Notes: generated by a model from the letters alone, not told the origin. A stretch of 10,009 bases of DNA from CAJXWH01 sp964343365 (GCA_964343365.1 CAYFJI010000070.1:1-10009), one strand, 5' to 3'; numbered from the stretch's first letter, positions 1-7,680 are shown. Made by a program: numbers and translations.

Positions 1-851
1 GCAAAACTACAGCCGCCGGAAAACCTTTCCTCACCTTCAAACAAAGTTCGTGTCCAAGACCATTGAGGCTTTGCATTTTGTTCTTCGAGTGACACCACAG
101 GAACTGATGATAACAGCATGGCTGTATAATGGTGCTTTGGAGATTTAAATAGAGAATCTGTTTGTCCTGCTTCAATTATTCGACCTCTATACATCACGGC
201 TATGGATGATGCCATATTTCGGATAACACTTAAATCATGGGTAATAAATAGAAAGGTTAACGAAAACTTTTTTTGTAAATCTTTGAGTAGAGAAAGGATT
301 CGAGCTTGCACAGATACATCCAGAGCTGATGTAGGTTCGTCCAAAATAATAACTTCTGGTTCTGCGGCTAAAGCTCGCGCTAATGCAGCTCTTTGACGTT
401 GACCACCCGATAGAGCGGATGGATATCGATCCATAAGCTCACGCGCAAGACCTACGGTGTCTAATAAATCTCCTACTTTCTGCGTTAGCGTCTTCGCCCC
501 ATTGAATCCATAAATACGTAGTGGTAATCCTACCGTCTGTTTGATTGTCCTCTTTGGGTTCAAAGTCAGCATTGGATTTTGTTGCACCACTTGAATTTTC
601 TTTCGTAACGACCTGTTCCGTTTTAAGGGCAAATCAATCCCGTTGAAGGTTATACTACCAGTGGTTGCTGGTTCCACGCCCAAAAGTAACTTCGCTAATG
701 TTGTTTTGCCTGACCCAGATTCACCTACGATGCCAACACAATCCCCTCTCCTAATGTCCAGGTTCACTCCATCTAGTGCCTTTACAATGGTTTGATGCAC
801 GCGATAATGTTTAGTTAAATCGTTAATAGCTAGGTATCTATTATTATTCAT
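1..851 (-). CDS. dppF: Oligopeptide/dipeptide ABC transporter ATP-binding protein, DppF/OppF type (partial, C-terminus off window)
   Basis: This is the second ATPase of the peptide importer. It hydrolyses ATP at the cytoplasmic face and pairs with the upstream-encoded ATPase to drive substrate through the two permeases. The frame is open from the ATG at 851 to the window edge, giving 283 visible residues. Seen in order: Walker A GESGSGKTT (about 43-51), the Q-loop QQNP (about 90-93), signature LSGGQRQR (147-154), Walker B VIILDEPTSALD (167-178) and the H-loop histidine in ITHDLS (H205). The visible end, SGGCSF, is the beginning of the cysteine-containing C-terminal oligopeptide-transporter motif, so roughly 40 residues are missing against the usual 320-330. 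The start follows the upstream ATPase stop by 15 nt, with AAGAAAG as a modest ribosome binding site. Naming as DppF rather than OppF is by operon order; substrate range is not determined. Confidence 0.93.
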   Translation of the reverse strand, partial: MNNNRYLAINDLTKHYRVHQTIVKALDGVNLDIRRGDCVGIVGESGSGKTTLAKLLLGVEPATTGSITFNGIDLPLKRNRSLRKKIQVVQQNPMLTLNPKRTIKQTVGLPLRIYGFNGAKTLTQKVGDLLDTVGLARELMDRYPSALSGGQRQRAALARALAAEPEVIILDEPTSALDVSVQARILSLLKDLQKKFSLTFLFITHDLSVIRNMASSIAVMYRGRIIEAGQTDSLFKSPKHHYTAMLLSSVPVVSLEEQNAKPQWSWTRTLFEGEERFSGGCSF

Positions 852-866
852 AACTTTCTTAGGTAT

Positions 867-1847
867 CTAAACCTCGCTTTCCTGGGTGGCTAAAAAACAA
901 GCAACCCTATGATTGCTACTAACATTGATCATTTTCTGTGGGTAACGACATCTTTCTTCAGCTAAGGGACATCGAGTATGGAATCTGCATCCTTTTGGAG
1001 GGTTAATATAGTCTGGAACCACACCTTCAATCGCAGTAGGTAGATCACCTCCTGTTAGTTTTGGTACTGCATTTATGAGAGCCTGGGTGTAAGGATGTTT
1101 AGGCCTGTTAAACAAATCTTCAACAGTTGCTTCCTCTACTATAGAGCCGGCGTACATAACATACACTCTTTGTGCAAATTCTCTAACTACCCCTAAATTA
1201 TGTGTAATTATCAAAACCGCAGCGCCCACTTCTTTGGTTAAATCTCTCATTAGGTGTAAGGTCTGCTCTTGTACAGTCACATCCAATGCAGACCCTGGTT
1301 CATCCGCAAGCACTAATTCCGGTTTGTTAATCAATGCCATTGTGATCATGACCCGCTGAGCTAAACCCCCAGACAATTGAAAAGGATAAGTATCCAAGAT
1401 TCGGTCTGGGTCAGCTATAGCAACTCGTTTAAGAGCTTTTCTTGCGAGATCTAATGCTTGCCTCTTGTTTCTAACATTTGATCCTCTCCGAATAACATTA
1501 ACTAACTGATCACGTATTGTGAAAACAGGATTAAGAGCAGCCGTCGGATCTTGAAAAATCATACTGATTTTACGACTTCGAATATCTCGCCATAATTTTT
1601 TGTCATTATTATTTACCAACTCCAAACCTGTGAAACGAATACTTCCCTCAAGATTAACATTCCGGCCCTTCAACAAACCTAAAATAGCTCTTACCGCCGT
1701 CGACTTACCACAGCCTGACTCCCCAACAATTGCAACGCGTTCGCTTTTGTCTATCCCCAAATTGACCCCGTTTAAAACGTGAGAAGAACCTTCATATAAA
1801 TCAAACTTTAAGTGGAGGTCCTGTATGTTCAATAAAGTGTCTGTCAT
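867..1847 (-). CDS. dppD: Oligopeptide/dipeptide ABC transporter ATP-binding protein, DppD/OppD type
   Basis: This is the first ATPase of the importer, 326 residues from the chosen start. Walker A GESGCGKST is at 42-50, the Q-loop IFQD around Q99, the signature LSGGLAQR at 158-165, Walker B LVLADEP ending at 184, the D-loop SALD just after, and the H-loop histidine at 216. The C-terminal oligopeptide motif CRFHTRCP is at 287-294, with further cysteines at 300 and 317. The family Thr/Ser after DEP is Gly here (DEPGSALD), and the signature has L-A where M-R is common; catalytic residues are intact. I chose the ATG at 1847, one base after the stop of the permease gene and preceded by GAG about 7 nt upstream. 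In-frame ATGs at 1883 and 1862 also exist but would add residues with no family counterpart and overlap the permease gene. Translational coupling with that gene is likely. Confidence 0.94.
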   Translation of the reverse strand: MTDTLLNIQDLHLKFDLYEGSSHVLNGVNLGIDKSERVAIVGESGCGKSTAVRAILGLLKGRNVNLEGSIRFTGLELVNNNDKKLWRDIRSRKISMIFQDPTAALNPVFTIRDQLVNVIRRGSNVRNKRQALDLARKALKRVAIADPDRILDTYPFQLSGGLAQRVMITMALINKPELVLADEPGSALDVTVQEQTLHLMRDLTKEVGAAVLIITHNLGVVREFAQRVYVMYAGSIVEEATVEDLFNRPKHPYTQALINAVPKLTGGDLPTAIEGVVPDYINPPKGCRFHTRCPLAEERCRYPQKMINVSSNHRVACFLATQESEV

Positions 1848-1848
1848 G

Positions 1849-2709
1849 TCACATCTCGACATCAAGCATATCTCTAAGGCCATCGCCTAGAAGGTTAAAT
1901 CCAAGCACAATTATTAGTATTGCTAACCCCGGGAAAACTGACAACCACCACTGATCTGGCAGATACTGCGAACCATCTGCAACCATTGAAGCAAGGTCAG
2001 GTGTCGGCGGTTGGACCCCAAGACCGAGGAAACTTAGCGATGCGGCGACTAAGATTACAAATCCCATATCAAGAGTCATCTTTGTAAGGATTGTCGGCAA
2101 GCAGTTGGGCAAAATTTCCCTAAGAATAATGTGAGCGTGGGAAGCCCCCACAACTTTTGCAGCCACAACAAAATCCTCCGTTTTAACCGACCGAGTTACG
2201 TTATAGACTAGTCGAGTCGTCCATGGCCACCACATTGCGGACACTGCAATCATGGCATTCATCAAGGTAGGTTCTAAAAACCCCATTATTGCTAAAGCTA
2301 GCACTAGTGCAGGTATAGCTAAAAACACATCGGTAATCCGCATTAAGATAATTTCTGTTTTTCCGCTAAAATAGCCAGCTATTAATCCCAAACCAACGCC
2401 GATAGGAACTGCAATTGATAAGACTACAACTCCTAATAAAAGTGAAACCCTATAGCCAAAAATTACTCTGGTAAACACATCCCGCCCCAAACCATCCGTA
2501 CCAAACAGATACTGCCAATCGGGTGGTCTATTCATGTTCGCAAAATCAAGAGCAGCTCCTTTGTGATCTGGGTATGGCGTCAAAAATGGTGCAAAAATTG
2601 CCGCAAGAATTACTATTAACACAATAGCTCCGCCAGTAATGGAAAGCGGATTGCGACTGAACTTATACCAGTTTCGACTCTTAAATATTTTTCTCCAAAT
2701 CCTTTTCAT
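1849..2709 (-). CDS. dppC: Peptide ABC transporter inner-membrane permease, DppC/OppC type
   Basis: This is one of the two inner-membrane channel subunits of the importer, 286 residues, within the usual DppC length. It has a short basic cytoplasmic N-terminus and a first membrane segment at about 25-45. The family motif FGTDGLGRDVFTRVIFGYR (69-87) follows. Several hydrophobic segments come next, and then the EAA-type loop that docks on the ATPases (about 179-206, EDFVVAAKVVGASHAHIILREILPN). This loop keeps the conserved glycine G188. The C-terminal LSFLGLGVQPPTPDLASMVADG (225-246) is also typical. The gene lies 20 nt after the DppB-like gene and 1 nt before the DppD-like ATPase gene. An AGAGA-type purine run about 10 nt upstream of the ATG could serve as ribosome binding site. 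Confidence 0.95.
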   Translation of the reverse strand: MKRIWRKIFKSRNWYKFSRNPLSITGGAIVLIVILAAIFAPFLTPYPDHKGAALDFANMNRPPDWQYLFGTDGLGRDVFTRVIFGYRVSLLLGVVVLSIAVPIGVGLGLIAGYFSGKTEIILMRITDVFLAIPALVLALAIMGFLEPTLMNAMIAVSAMWWPWTTRLVYNVTRSVKTEDFVVAAKVVGASHAHIILREILPNCLPTILTKMTLDMGFVILVAASLSFLGLGVQPPTPDLASMVADGSQYLPDQWWLSVFPGLAILIIVLGFNLLGDGLRDMLDVEM

Positions 2710-2729
2710 TCTTATTGTCTCTTTGATGC

Positions 2730-3743
2730 TTACCCTAGTCGGATACGTGGATTCAAATAAGCAACAACCAAATCAATAATCATGTTTACCATCAAGAAAA
2801 ATAACGCAATCACAAGTACTGTGCCAACAATTGCATTTAAATCTTTATAAAAAATTGCCTCTACTCCGTATTGAGCTAGCCCACCCCACGCGAAAACTTT
2901 TTCTACTAAAAAAGCATTTCCTAGCATGACCGCAAAGTCTAAACCAAGTATTGTTAATGTTGGAATCATTGCCGGTCTTAATGCATATTTCATCGAAGTC
3001 TGCAGTTCACTAAAATTGTAAGCACGTGCCATCTCACTATATGGACGACTAAAACTATCTAGCATGTTGGTTCTGGTAAGTCGCGCAGCTTGTCCTAAGC
3101 CAGAAAGTGCTAACGCTCCAGCTGGCATAATGATATGAGCTAAAGCATCCTTAAAAGTGTGCCATTGTCCAGCCAACAACGCATCAACGGTATACAGGCC
3201 TGTTACATTCGGTGGAGCCACAGCCGCCTCACTTAACCGTCCCATAATAGGCAACAAATCGAAAATATACGCAAAAATTAACATAAAAAAAATCGCCCAC
3301 ACAAAAGTCGGCGTAACAACACCAAGCAGTGCAAAAATTCTTGCTACATTGTCAGTTAAACGGTCCTGATGTCTCGCTGACAAAATGCCCAGTGGAATAC
3401 CTACAATAACCATTAACAATCCGGCGAAGATTACAAGCTCGAAAGTAGCCGGAAAATATTCGGCTAAATCTTGCACAACTGGCCGTTTGGTATAAAGTGA
3501 CATTCCTAAATCACCCTCACTGACACCACGAAGGAAATAAAAATATTGTGCAGGGATAGAATCGTTTAAGTGGAGTCTCTCACGAAGTTGCTCCACCATT
3601 TCGGGACTCGCACGAGGTCCTAAAGCCATTCTTGCTGGATCCCCCGGAATTGCTCGCGCGATCAAAAAAATTACAATCGAGACGCCAAAAAGAACAAAAA
3701 CCGAGGCGCCAATACGTTTAAGAAAATATTTAGTTAGCTGCAC
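2730..3743 (-). CDS. dppB: Peptide ABC transporter inner-membrane permease, DppB/OppB type (GTG start)
   Basis: This is the partner channel subunit, 337 residues. The N-terminal segment (about 10-31) is followed by the DppB hallmark RAIPGDPARMALGP (30-43), a periplasmic region with GDLGMSL (77-83), and five further hydrophobic segments. The ending NPRIRLG is typical of the family. The EAA loop is at about 234-261 (PYSEMARAYNFSE...ALRPAMIP). The glycine expected in ARAKG-like loops is asparagine here (N243), which is unusual. The start is GTG at 3743-3741: an in-frame TAA lies three codons upstream, and the next methionine (residue 39) would remove the first membrane segment. There is no good Shine-Dalgarno sequence before it, so initiation may be weak. 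The gene sits downstream of a hairpin terminator that separates it from the binding-protein gene. Confidence 0.94.
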   Translation of the reverse strand: MQLTKYFLKRIGASVFVLFGVSIVIFLIARAIPGDPARMALGPRASPEMVEQLRERLHLNDSIPAQYFYFLRGVSEGDLGMSLYTKRPVVQDLAEYFPATFELVIFAGLLMVIVGIPLGILSARHQDRLTDNVARIFALLGVVTPTFVWAIFFMLIFAYIFDLLPIMGRLSEAAVAPPNVTGLYTVDALLAGQWHTFKDALAHIIMPAGALALSGLGQAARLTRTNMLDSFSRPYSEMARAYNFSELQTSMKYALRPAMIPTLTILGLDFAVMLGNAFLVEKVFAWGGLAQYGVEAIFYKDLNAIVGTVLVIALFFLMVNMIIDLVVAYLNPRIRLG

Positions 3744-3839
3744 TTGGATTTACCAATCTAAAACAGTGCCCGCGGTCCGTTTTCAGATTATTGTCTAAAA
3801 TACTCTTTTTTTTAAACAAGATCATTTTCATGCACCAAT

Positions 3840-3885
3840 AAAAGAGGGCCAAGCCCGCGCGACATAGAGCTTTGACCCTCTTTTT
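3840..3885. terminator. Intercistronic bidirectional hairpin terminator between dppA-like and dppB-like genes
   Basis: Read on the minus strand, AAAAGAGGGTCAAAGC pairs with GCTTGGCCCTCTTTT. The stem is about 15 bp with one bulged A and one G-T wobble, around a 14-nt loop, and ends in TTTTATT. The plus-strand reading ends CCCTCTTTTTAAA, so it can act in either direction. It lies 26 nt after the binding-protein stop and about 97 nt before the permease start. An attenuating terminator here is a known arrangement that yields more binding protein than membrane subunits; partial read-through is inferred, not shown. Confidence 0.8.
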
Positions 3886-3910
3886 AAACACTTCTTATTT
3901 GTTGATTGAT

Positions 3911-5503
3911 TTAGTTGTCAACTTCCCAAGTGTTGAATCTCCAGTTACCCCCCATCATTGCTACTGTATTAGTTGAGTCATCCAGAAATGGAGCACTGAC
4001 GTAATCCTGTTTGGCAAATAATGCTCGCGTCTCATAAGCATAAATTGCTGCTCCAACATCGATGAGTCGTCTTTGTAATGCAACCAATAACTCATTCTTT
4101 TTGCCTTCATCCATCTCAGCAGTGGCGGCATCAATTAAGCGATCAACCTCAGCATCCTCAAGCCAATCATGAGAAGAATAGCTTCCACGAACTCTTGAGT
4201 GATACGCTCCTAACAAAGACAATGGGTCAGGATAAGTAGCTGAGAAATACAATTGACCTACATGAGGCGTAGTATCTAGTTGAGTAACTCGGTCACTGTA
4301 TACTGCCCATGGTACCTTCACTACTTTTGCCTTCATTCCAATTTGAGATAAGTTGTGCGCCAATAAAAACGCTATTTTCTCTTCCTTTGGAACTTCAGCA
4401 ATCCATGCAATTTCGACTTCATAATCACCAATATTATCAGCATACTTGGATTTTGCGAGATGCGCTTTTGCAGCATCTAGATCTTGCTCGAATTCAGGAG
4501 CACTGGCATCATATCCAGCTAACGCCGCGGGTAATGCTGTGCGACTTCGGTTAGCTGCCGTTAAATCCTCAGTAACTTTCTCAATCGCAACCATTTGTTC
4601 ATAGTCGGTCGCTGCAATCATTGCGCGACGAACATGGACATCATCTGTAGGTGCTTTAGCTGTGTGAATAGGCATAACCAGGTATGCGATACCATCTTCT
4701 GTTGTAAGACCTAAACCATCTTCGGCAGCTAGGCCAGCAAACATAGTACCTGGATGCCACTGAGCAGTGATTTCGTGCTCTTTATTGGACATGAGAGTTC
4801 TAATAGTTGCGGTCTCCATAACGTAAATAACTCGAATGGTGTCTGGTGATTTAGGCAAGAATCCGCTGTAATGGTCATCGAATTTTGACAATACCGTCAA
4901 TTCTTGCATGTTATGGGAAACGACCTGATAGGCTCCTGATCCAGCGTCATTTGCAGATAGGTAAGCAGTTCCATAATCTCCGTTGTCTCCAAAATCTCCG
5001 TCCTGATGATTGGCTTTAACCAGATCGCTATTAACAATACCCAACCGAGTCAGAGCTGCTAGAATTGCTGAATCTGGTTTATTGAGAGTCAACACGACTT
5101 CCATGTCACTCTTTTTCGTAACTGAGGAATTAGCAAACAAATACGCATAACCCATCCCTAAAGCCTTGTTGCGATCAAATGAGTAGACTACATCGTCCGA
5201 ATTCACGGTACTGCCGTCATGAAACTTGATTCCCGACTGCAACGTAAATGTAATGGTTAGATTATCATCGGATACATCCCATGACTCTGCCAGGCCAGGT
5301 AAAAAACCACCGCCAGGCTTAGGTCGGACTAAAGGATCATATAAATTCACAAGCAAAATTGAATCAATGTAATCTAAGGCAATGTGTGGATCCAGCTCAC
5401 CTACTGCTACCTCATTAAGCCGAAGAACTCGTTCAGCTTGTACAGCAGTCGCAGGAACCAAAAATACCATCGCCACTAATAAAAGGCGCTTTAAATACCG
5501 CAT
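3911..5503 (-). CDS. dppA: Periplasmic peptide-binding protein of ABC importer, SBP_bac_5 (DppA/OppA) family
   Basis: This is the extracytoplasmic receptor that captures substrate and delivers it to the permeases; 530 residues, normal for the family. The N-terminus is a clear Sec signal peptide: basic MRYLKR, a hydrophobic core, then VQA before E24, so cleavage after A23 is likely. No lipobox cysteine is present, which points to a soluble periplasmic protein in a Gram-negative cell. The family signature region lies at about 71-110 (LAESWDVSDDNLTITFTL, then GIKFHDGSTVNSDDVVYSFD). It is the first gene of the importer operon, with a strong ribosome binding site GGAGG (5511-5515) 7 nt before the ATG. 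Members of this family bind di- and oligopeptides, but also nickel, glutathione, opines and other compounds, so the ligand is uncertain. The gene symbol reflects family and position only. Confidence 0.95.
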   Translation of the reverse strand: MRYLKRLLLVAMVFLVPATAVQAERVLRLNEVAVGELDPHIALDYIDSILLVNLYDPLVRPKPGGGFLPGLAESWDVSDDNLTITFTLQSGIKFHDGSTVNSDDVVYSFDRNKALGMGYAYLFANSSVTKKSDMEVVLTLNKPDSAILAALTRLGIVNSDLVKANHQDGDFGDNGDYGTAYLSANDAGSGAYQVVSHNMQELTVLSKFDDHYSGFLPKSPDTIRVIYVMETATIRTLMSNKEHEITAQWHPGTMFAGLAAEDGLGLTTEDGIAYLVMPIHTAKAPTDDVHVRRAMIAATDYEQMVAIEKVTEDLTAANRSRTALPAALAGYDASAPEFEQDLDAAKAHLAKSKYADNIGDYEVEIAWIAEVPKEEKIAFLLAHNLSQIGMKAKVVKVPWAVYSDRVTQLDTTPHVGQLYFSATYPDPLSLLGAYHSRVRGSYSSHDWLEDAEVDRLIDAATAEMDEGKKNELLVALQRRLIDVGAAIYAYETRALFAKQDYVSAPFLDDSTNTVAMMGGNWRFNTWEVDN

Positions 5504-5570
5504 AGTAAATCCTCCGTATTTATACTATTTCATCTAAAAGGGTCACAACATTCTAAGCTCTTACCTCACT

Positions 5571-5599
5571 CTTTTATGTAAACAAAGATTGTTATGCAA
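5571..5599 (-). promoter_or_regulatory. Candidate sigma-70-type promoter for the importer operon
   Basis: On the minus strand TTGCAT (5599-5594) and TAAAAG (5576-5571) are separated by 17 nt, each matching 4 of 6 consensus bases. Initiation would fall near 5564, giving a leader of about 60 nt before the binding-protein gene. The spacer contains the 13-bp palindrome AACAAAGATTGTT. It is only a weak match in AT-rich DNA, so this is tentative. Confidence 0.3.
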
Positions 5600-5651
5600 G
5601 GTAAGACTACTTCAAAGCAAGGAATTTCAAATCGCTATCCCTCACTAGTTG

Positions 5652-5692
5652 ATGTACATTCTATATTACCTAAAGGCAGCGTTTATGTACAT
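5652..5692. promoter_or_regulatory. Pair of ATGTACAT palindromes, possible operator sites
   Basis: The self-complementary 8-mer ATGTACAT occurs at 5652-5659 and 5685-5692. The context is similar (GTTGATGTACATTCT and GTTTATGTACATTTT), with centres 33 bp apart, about three helical turns. They lie in the middle of the divergent region. Repeated palindromes on one face of the helix are typical of dimeric repressor or activator sites; which regulator binds is unknown. Confidence 0.4.
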
Positions 5693-5768
5693 TTTGTTGT
5701 GCATAATTTACAAAAAATCCTGTCTTTTTAAAAAATTAACATTAATTTTAGCCAAAAATGGATGGTTA

Positions 5769-5797
5769 TTGATCTAAAAACCCACCTAAGACATACT
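5769..5797 (+). promoter_or_regulatory. Candidate sigma-70-type promoter for the hyuB-like gene
   Basis: TTGATC (5769-5774) and CATACT (5792-5797) are separated by 17 nt, each matching 4 of 6 consensus bases. Initiation near 5804 would give a leader of about 30 nt before the ATG at 5836. Plausible spacing and position, but a weak motif match. Confidence 0.35.
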
Positions 5798-5835
5798 TAA
5801 ACCTATTAGAAACAAAAATTGACAGGAACTCGGAA

Positions 5836-7578
5836 ATGAATGAGTCTGACCTATATGTCTACGAAGCACAAGCTAGTAAACAGGCGGATAGCGTAAATGC
5901 TGATCCGATCACTACGGAGATTGTGAGGCATTCATTAAATGTTGCAGCAAACCAAATGAAACGTTCACTTGTACGAACTGCATTTTCTTCTGTTATTTAC
6001 GAGGTGTTGGATTTTGCAGCTGCGATCTATGATAAAGACGTACGCATGCTGGCACAGTGTCAAACCCTACCTATGTTTATGGGTACGATGAATTTTTGCA
6101 TTGAGGGCGCCATTGCGGAAAATGGCGGTGTTGAAAATTTGGAACCTGGCGATGTGATTCTTTATAACGATCCGTTCGGAATAGGATCTCACCAACAAGA
6201 TGCATCTGTTGTCATGCCAATTTTTAAGAACGATGAGATTGTCGGTTATGCAACTGCGAAAGCGCACCTCCCTGATGTGGGAGGCAAGGAGCCTTACTGT
6301 ACTGATACCGTGGATGTATTTCAAGAAGGAACAATATACCCAGCTGTAAAAATTTATAAAGCAGGGGTGCTGAATCAGGAGATGCATCGCTTATTTTTAG
6401 CTAATTCACGATTTCCACGCTACACAGCGGGAGATCTCGAGGCATTGGTCGTATGTGTCAGAGCGGGCGCTAATGGACTGGTTAACCTTATTGAACGGTT
6501 TGGTCAAGAAGATTTTAATCGTTGCACGGAAAGAATGTTTGATCATGGCGAGATAGTAGTTCGAAAATATCTTGAAAAAATCCCCGATGGGACTTATGTG
6601 GGAAAAGGTAAAATCGATAATAATGGAATTGACGACGAAGAGATCCCTTTTGAATTGTCGGTTGAAGTCAAAGGATCAAATATAACAGTTGATTACTCAA
6701 AGGCACCTCCGGTTACTGGAGGACCACTAAACTGTCCAATAGCCACAACAGTCTCTGCAACTAGAATGGCGTTAACGTATCTAGCAAACGGAGGCGATAT
6801 GGCATCCGAAGGCCACTTTAGGCCTTTAAGAGTAATTTCTAAACCTGGAACGTTATTTCATGCCGAAAAACCAGCGCCAACATTTCTATTTTTTATACCT
6901 GCAATGCGAGCGATGGAGGCAATCTGGGAGGCGATTTCTAAAGCAATGCCAGATAACGTTACTGCCGGCAGTGATGGTGATATTGAAGGAGCAGTTTGGT
7001 GGGGAACACATAAGGACACTGGAGAAGCGTGGGTCGAAGGATTTCCACATATGGGAGGACAAGGGGCCAGCGCGCATGGCGATGGCCTCAGCGCAATGAT
7101 GCATCCAATGCAGGCTGCGACACGAAACACTCCTGCCGAAGTTTTTGAAACCCGATGTCCCTGGATTCTAGAGAAATTTGAACTAGCACAAGATTCCTGC
7201 GGAGCTGGAACATACAGATCGGGGCTTGGCGTCGATATTGCGTACCATATGCTGGATGATTCTTACGTTACCGCGTTTATAGAACAGCAAAAATCGCAAC
7301 CATGGACTATTGATAAAGGAGAGCCTGGTAGGTCAAATCGAGGTGTTCTCACTTTGCCAGACGGGACCGAGAAACCAGTTAAAAAAGAAACAGGACTGCT
7401 TGTTCCTGAAGGTGGCACGTTAGAGTTTCGGACTGGTGGAGGTGGAGGTTATGGACCACCGCATGCACGATCAGTGGATGCCGTAGCTAACGATTTGAAA
7501 AATGGTTATATCTCCTTAGACCATGCTAAAAAATATTACCCACATGCGCTAAAAGACGGGATTCAAACTGCCGCATAA
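5836..7578 (+). CDS. hyuB: Hydantoinase B / 5-oxoprolinase B-like subunit (HyuB family)
   Basis: This is a 580-residue HyuB/Hydantoinase_B-family protein. The family supplies one subunit of ATP-dependent N-methylhydantoinases and 5-oxoprolinases and of related acetone/acetophenone carboxylases. Seen motifs: N-terminal DPITTEIVRHSLNVAANQM (23-41); NDPFGIGSHQQD (111-122), which replaces the more usual NDPxxGGTHLPD; AHLPDVGG (143-150); GGQGASAHGDG (407-417); CPWILEKFEL then DSCGAGTYRSGLGV (441-466); and the glycine-rich TGGGGGYGPP (533-542). It appears full length with no signal peptide, so it is cytoplasmic. The start is supported by AGGA 8 nt upstream. It is transcribed away from the importer operon. 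The partner ATPase-type subunit HyuA, normally adjacent or fused, is not beside it: the next gene is convergent and the one before is divergent. The reaction is therefore uncertain. Confidence 0.93.
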   Translation: MNESDLYVYEAQASKQADSVNADPITTEIVRHSLNVAANQMKRSLVRTAFSSVIYEVLDFAAAIYDKDVRMLAQCQTLPMFMGTMNFCIEGAIAENGGVENLEPGDVILYNDPFGIGSHQQDASVVMPIFKNDEIVGYATAKAHLPDVGGKEPYCTDTVDVFQEGTIYPAVKIYKAGVLNQEMHRLFLANSRFPRYTAGDLEALVVCVRAGANGLVNLIERFGQEDFNRCTERMFDHGEIVVRKYLEKIPDGTYVGKGKIDNNGIDDEEIPFELSVEVKGSNITVDYSKAPPVTGGPLNCPIATTVSATRMALTYLANGGDMASEGHFRPLRVISKPGTLFHAEKPAPTFLFFIPAMRAMEAIWEAISKAMPDNVTAGSDGDIEGAVWWGTHKDTGEAWVEGFPHMGGQGASAHGDGLSAMMHPMQAATRNTPAEVFETRCPWILEKFELAQDSCGAGTYRSGLGVDIAYHMLDDSYVTAFIEQQKSQPWTIDKGEPGRSNRGVLTLPDGTEKPVKKETGLLVPEGGTLEFRTGGGGGYGPPHARSVDAVANDLKNGYISLDHAKKYYPHALKDGIQTAA

Positions 7579-7618
7579 CCTGCAGTCGTGCGTTCTATTT
7601 TTCTTTTAATCAAGTCAC

Positions 7619-7653
7619 GTCGCATCTTGTTAACTTTTAACACAAGATGCGAC
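7619..7653. terminator. Perfect 12-bp stem-loop between convergent genes (probable bidirectional terminator)
   Basis: GTCGCATCTTGT (7619-7630) is exactly complementary to ACAAGATGCGAC (7642-7653), with an 11-nt AT-rich loop. It lies 40 nt past the hyuB-like stop and 27 nt past the amidohydrolase stop on the other strand, where a shared terminator is expected. Neither strand shows a T-run after the stem, so it is not a classical intrinsic terminator. It may instead protect 3' ends or assist factor-dependent termination. Confidence 0.6.
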
Positions 7654-7680
7654 TAGCGGTAAAACAACACGTTCAGTGAA

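Larger units (their letters stand above)
5504..5835. promoter_or_regulatory. Divergent promoter region between importer operon and hyuB-like gene
   Basis: This 332-bp region without genes is AT-rich, especially 5700-5760, and should carry promoters for both directions. Within it I see two copies of the perfect palindrome ATGTACAT, a small AACAA-AGA-TTGTT palindrome at 5581-5593, and candidate promoters on each strand (listed separately). No RNA gene, riboswitch or small reading frame with a credible start could be supported. Confidence 0.75.

Noticed and set aside
202..396. 64-codon plus-strand reading frame
   Set aside because: It lies wholly antisense to the DppF-like ATPase, whose frame and motifs are unmistakable; no ribosome binding site or family resemblance.
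1600..1782. 60-codon plus-strand reading frame
   Set aside because: Antisense to the Walker A half of the DppD-like ATPase; no independent support.
1848..1883. Longer start (ATG at 1883 or 1862) for the DppD-like ATPase
   Set aside because: Would overlap the end of the permease gene and add residues that do not fit the family N-terminus; ATG at 1847 follows that stop directly.
3157..3369. 70-codon plus-strand reading frame
   Set aside because: Antisense to the DppB-like permease gene and of unremarkable composition.
3803..3814. T-run (CTTTTTTTTAAA) as a second terminator
   Set aside because: No stable hairpin precedes it on the plus strand, and on the minus strand it reads as an A-run.
4309..4554. 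81-codon plus-strand reading frame
   Set aside because: Antisense within the binding-protein gene; no start signal or recognisable protein.
6067..6387. 106-codon minus-strand reading frame
   Set aside because: Antisense to conserved HyuB motifs; the plus-strand protein explains the sequence.
6858..7130. Three overlapping frames (both strands) inside hyuB
   Set aside because: All are out-of-frame readings of the conserved HyuB centre, including the GGQGASAHGDG region; nothing suggests a real overlapping gene.
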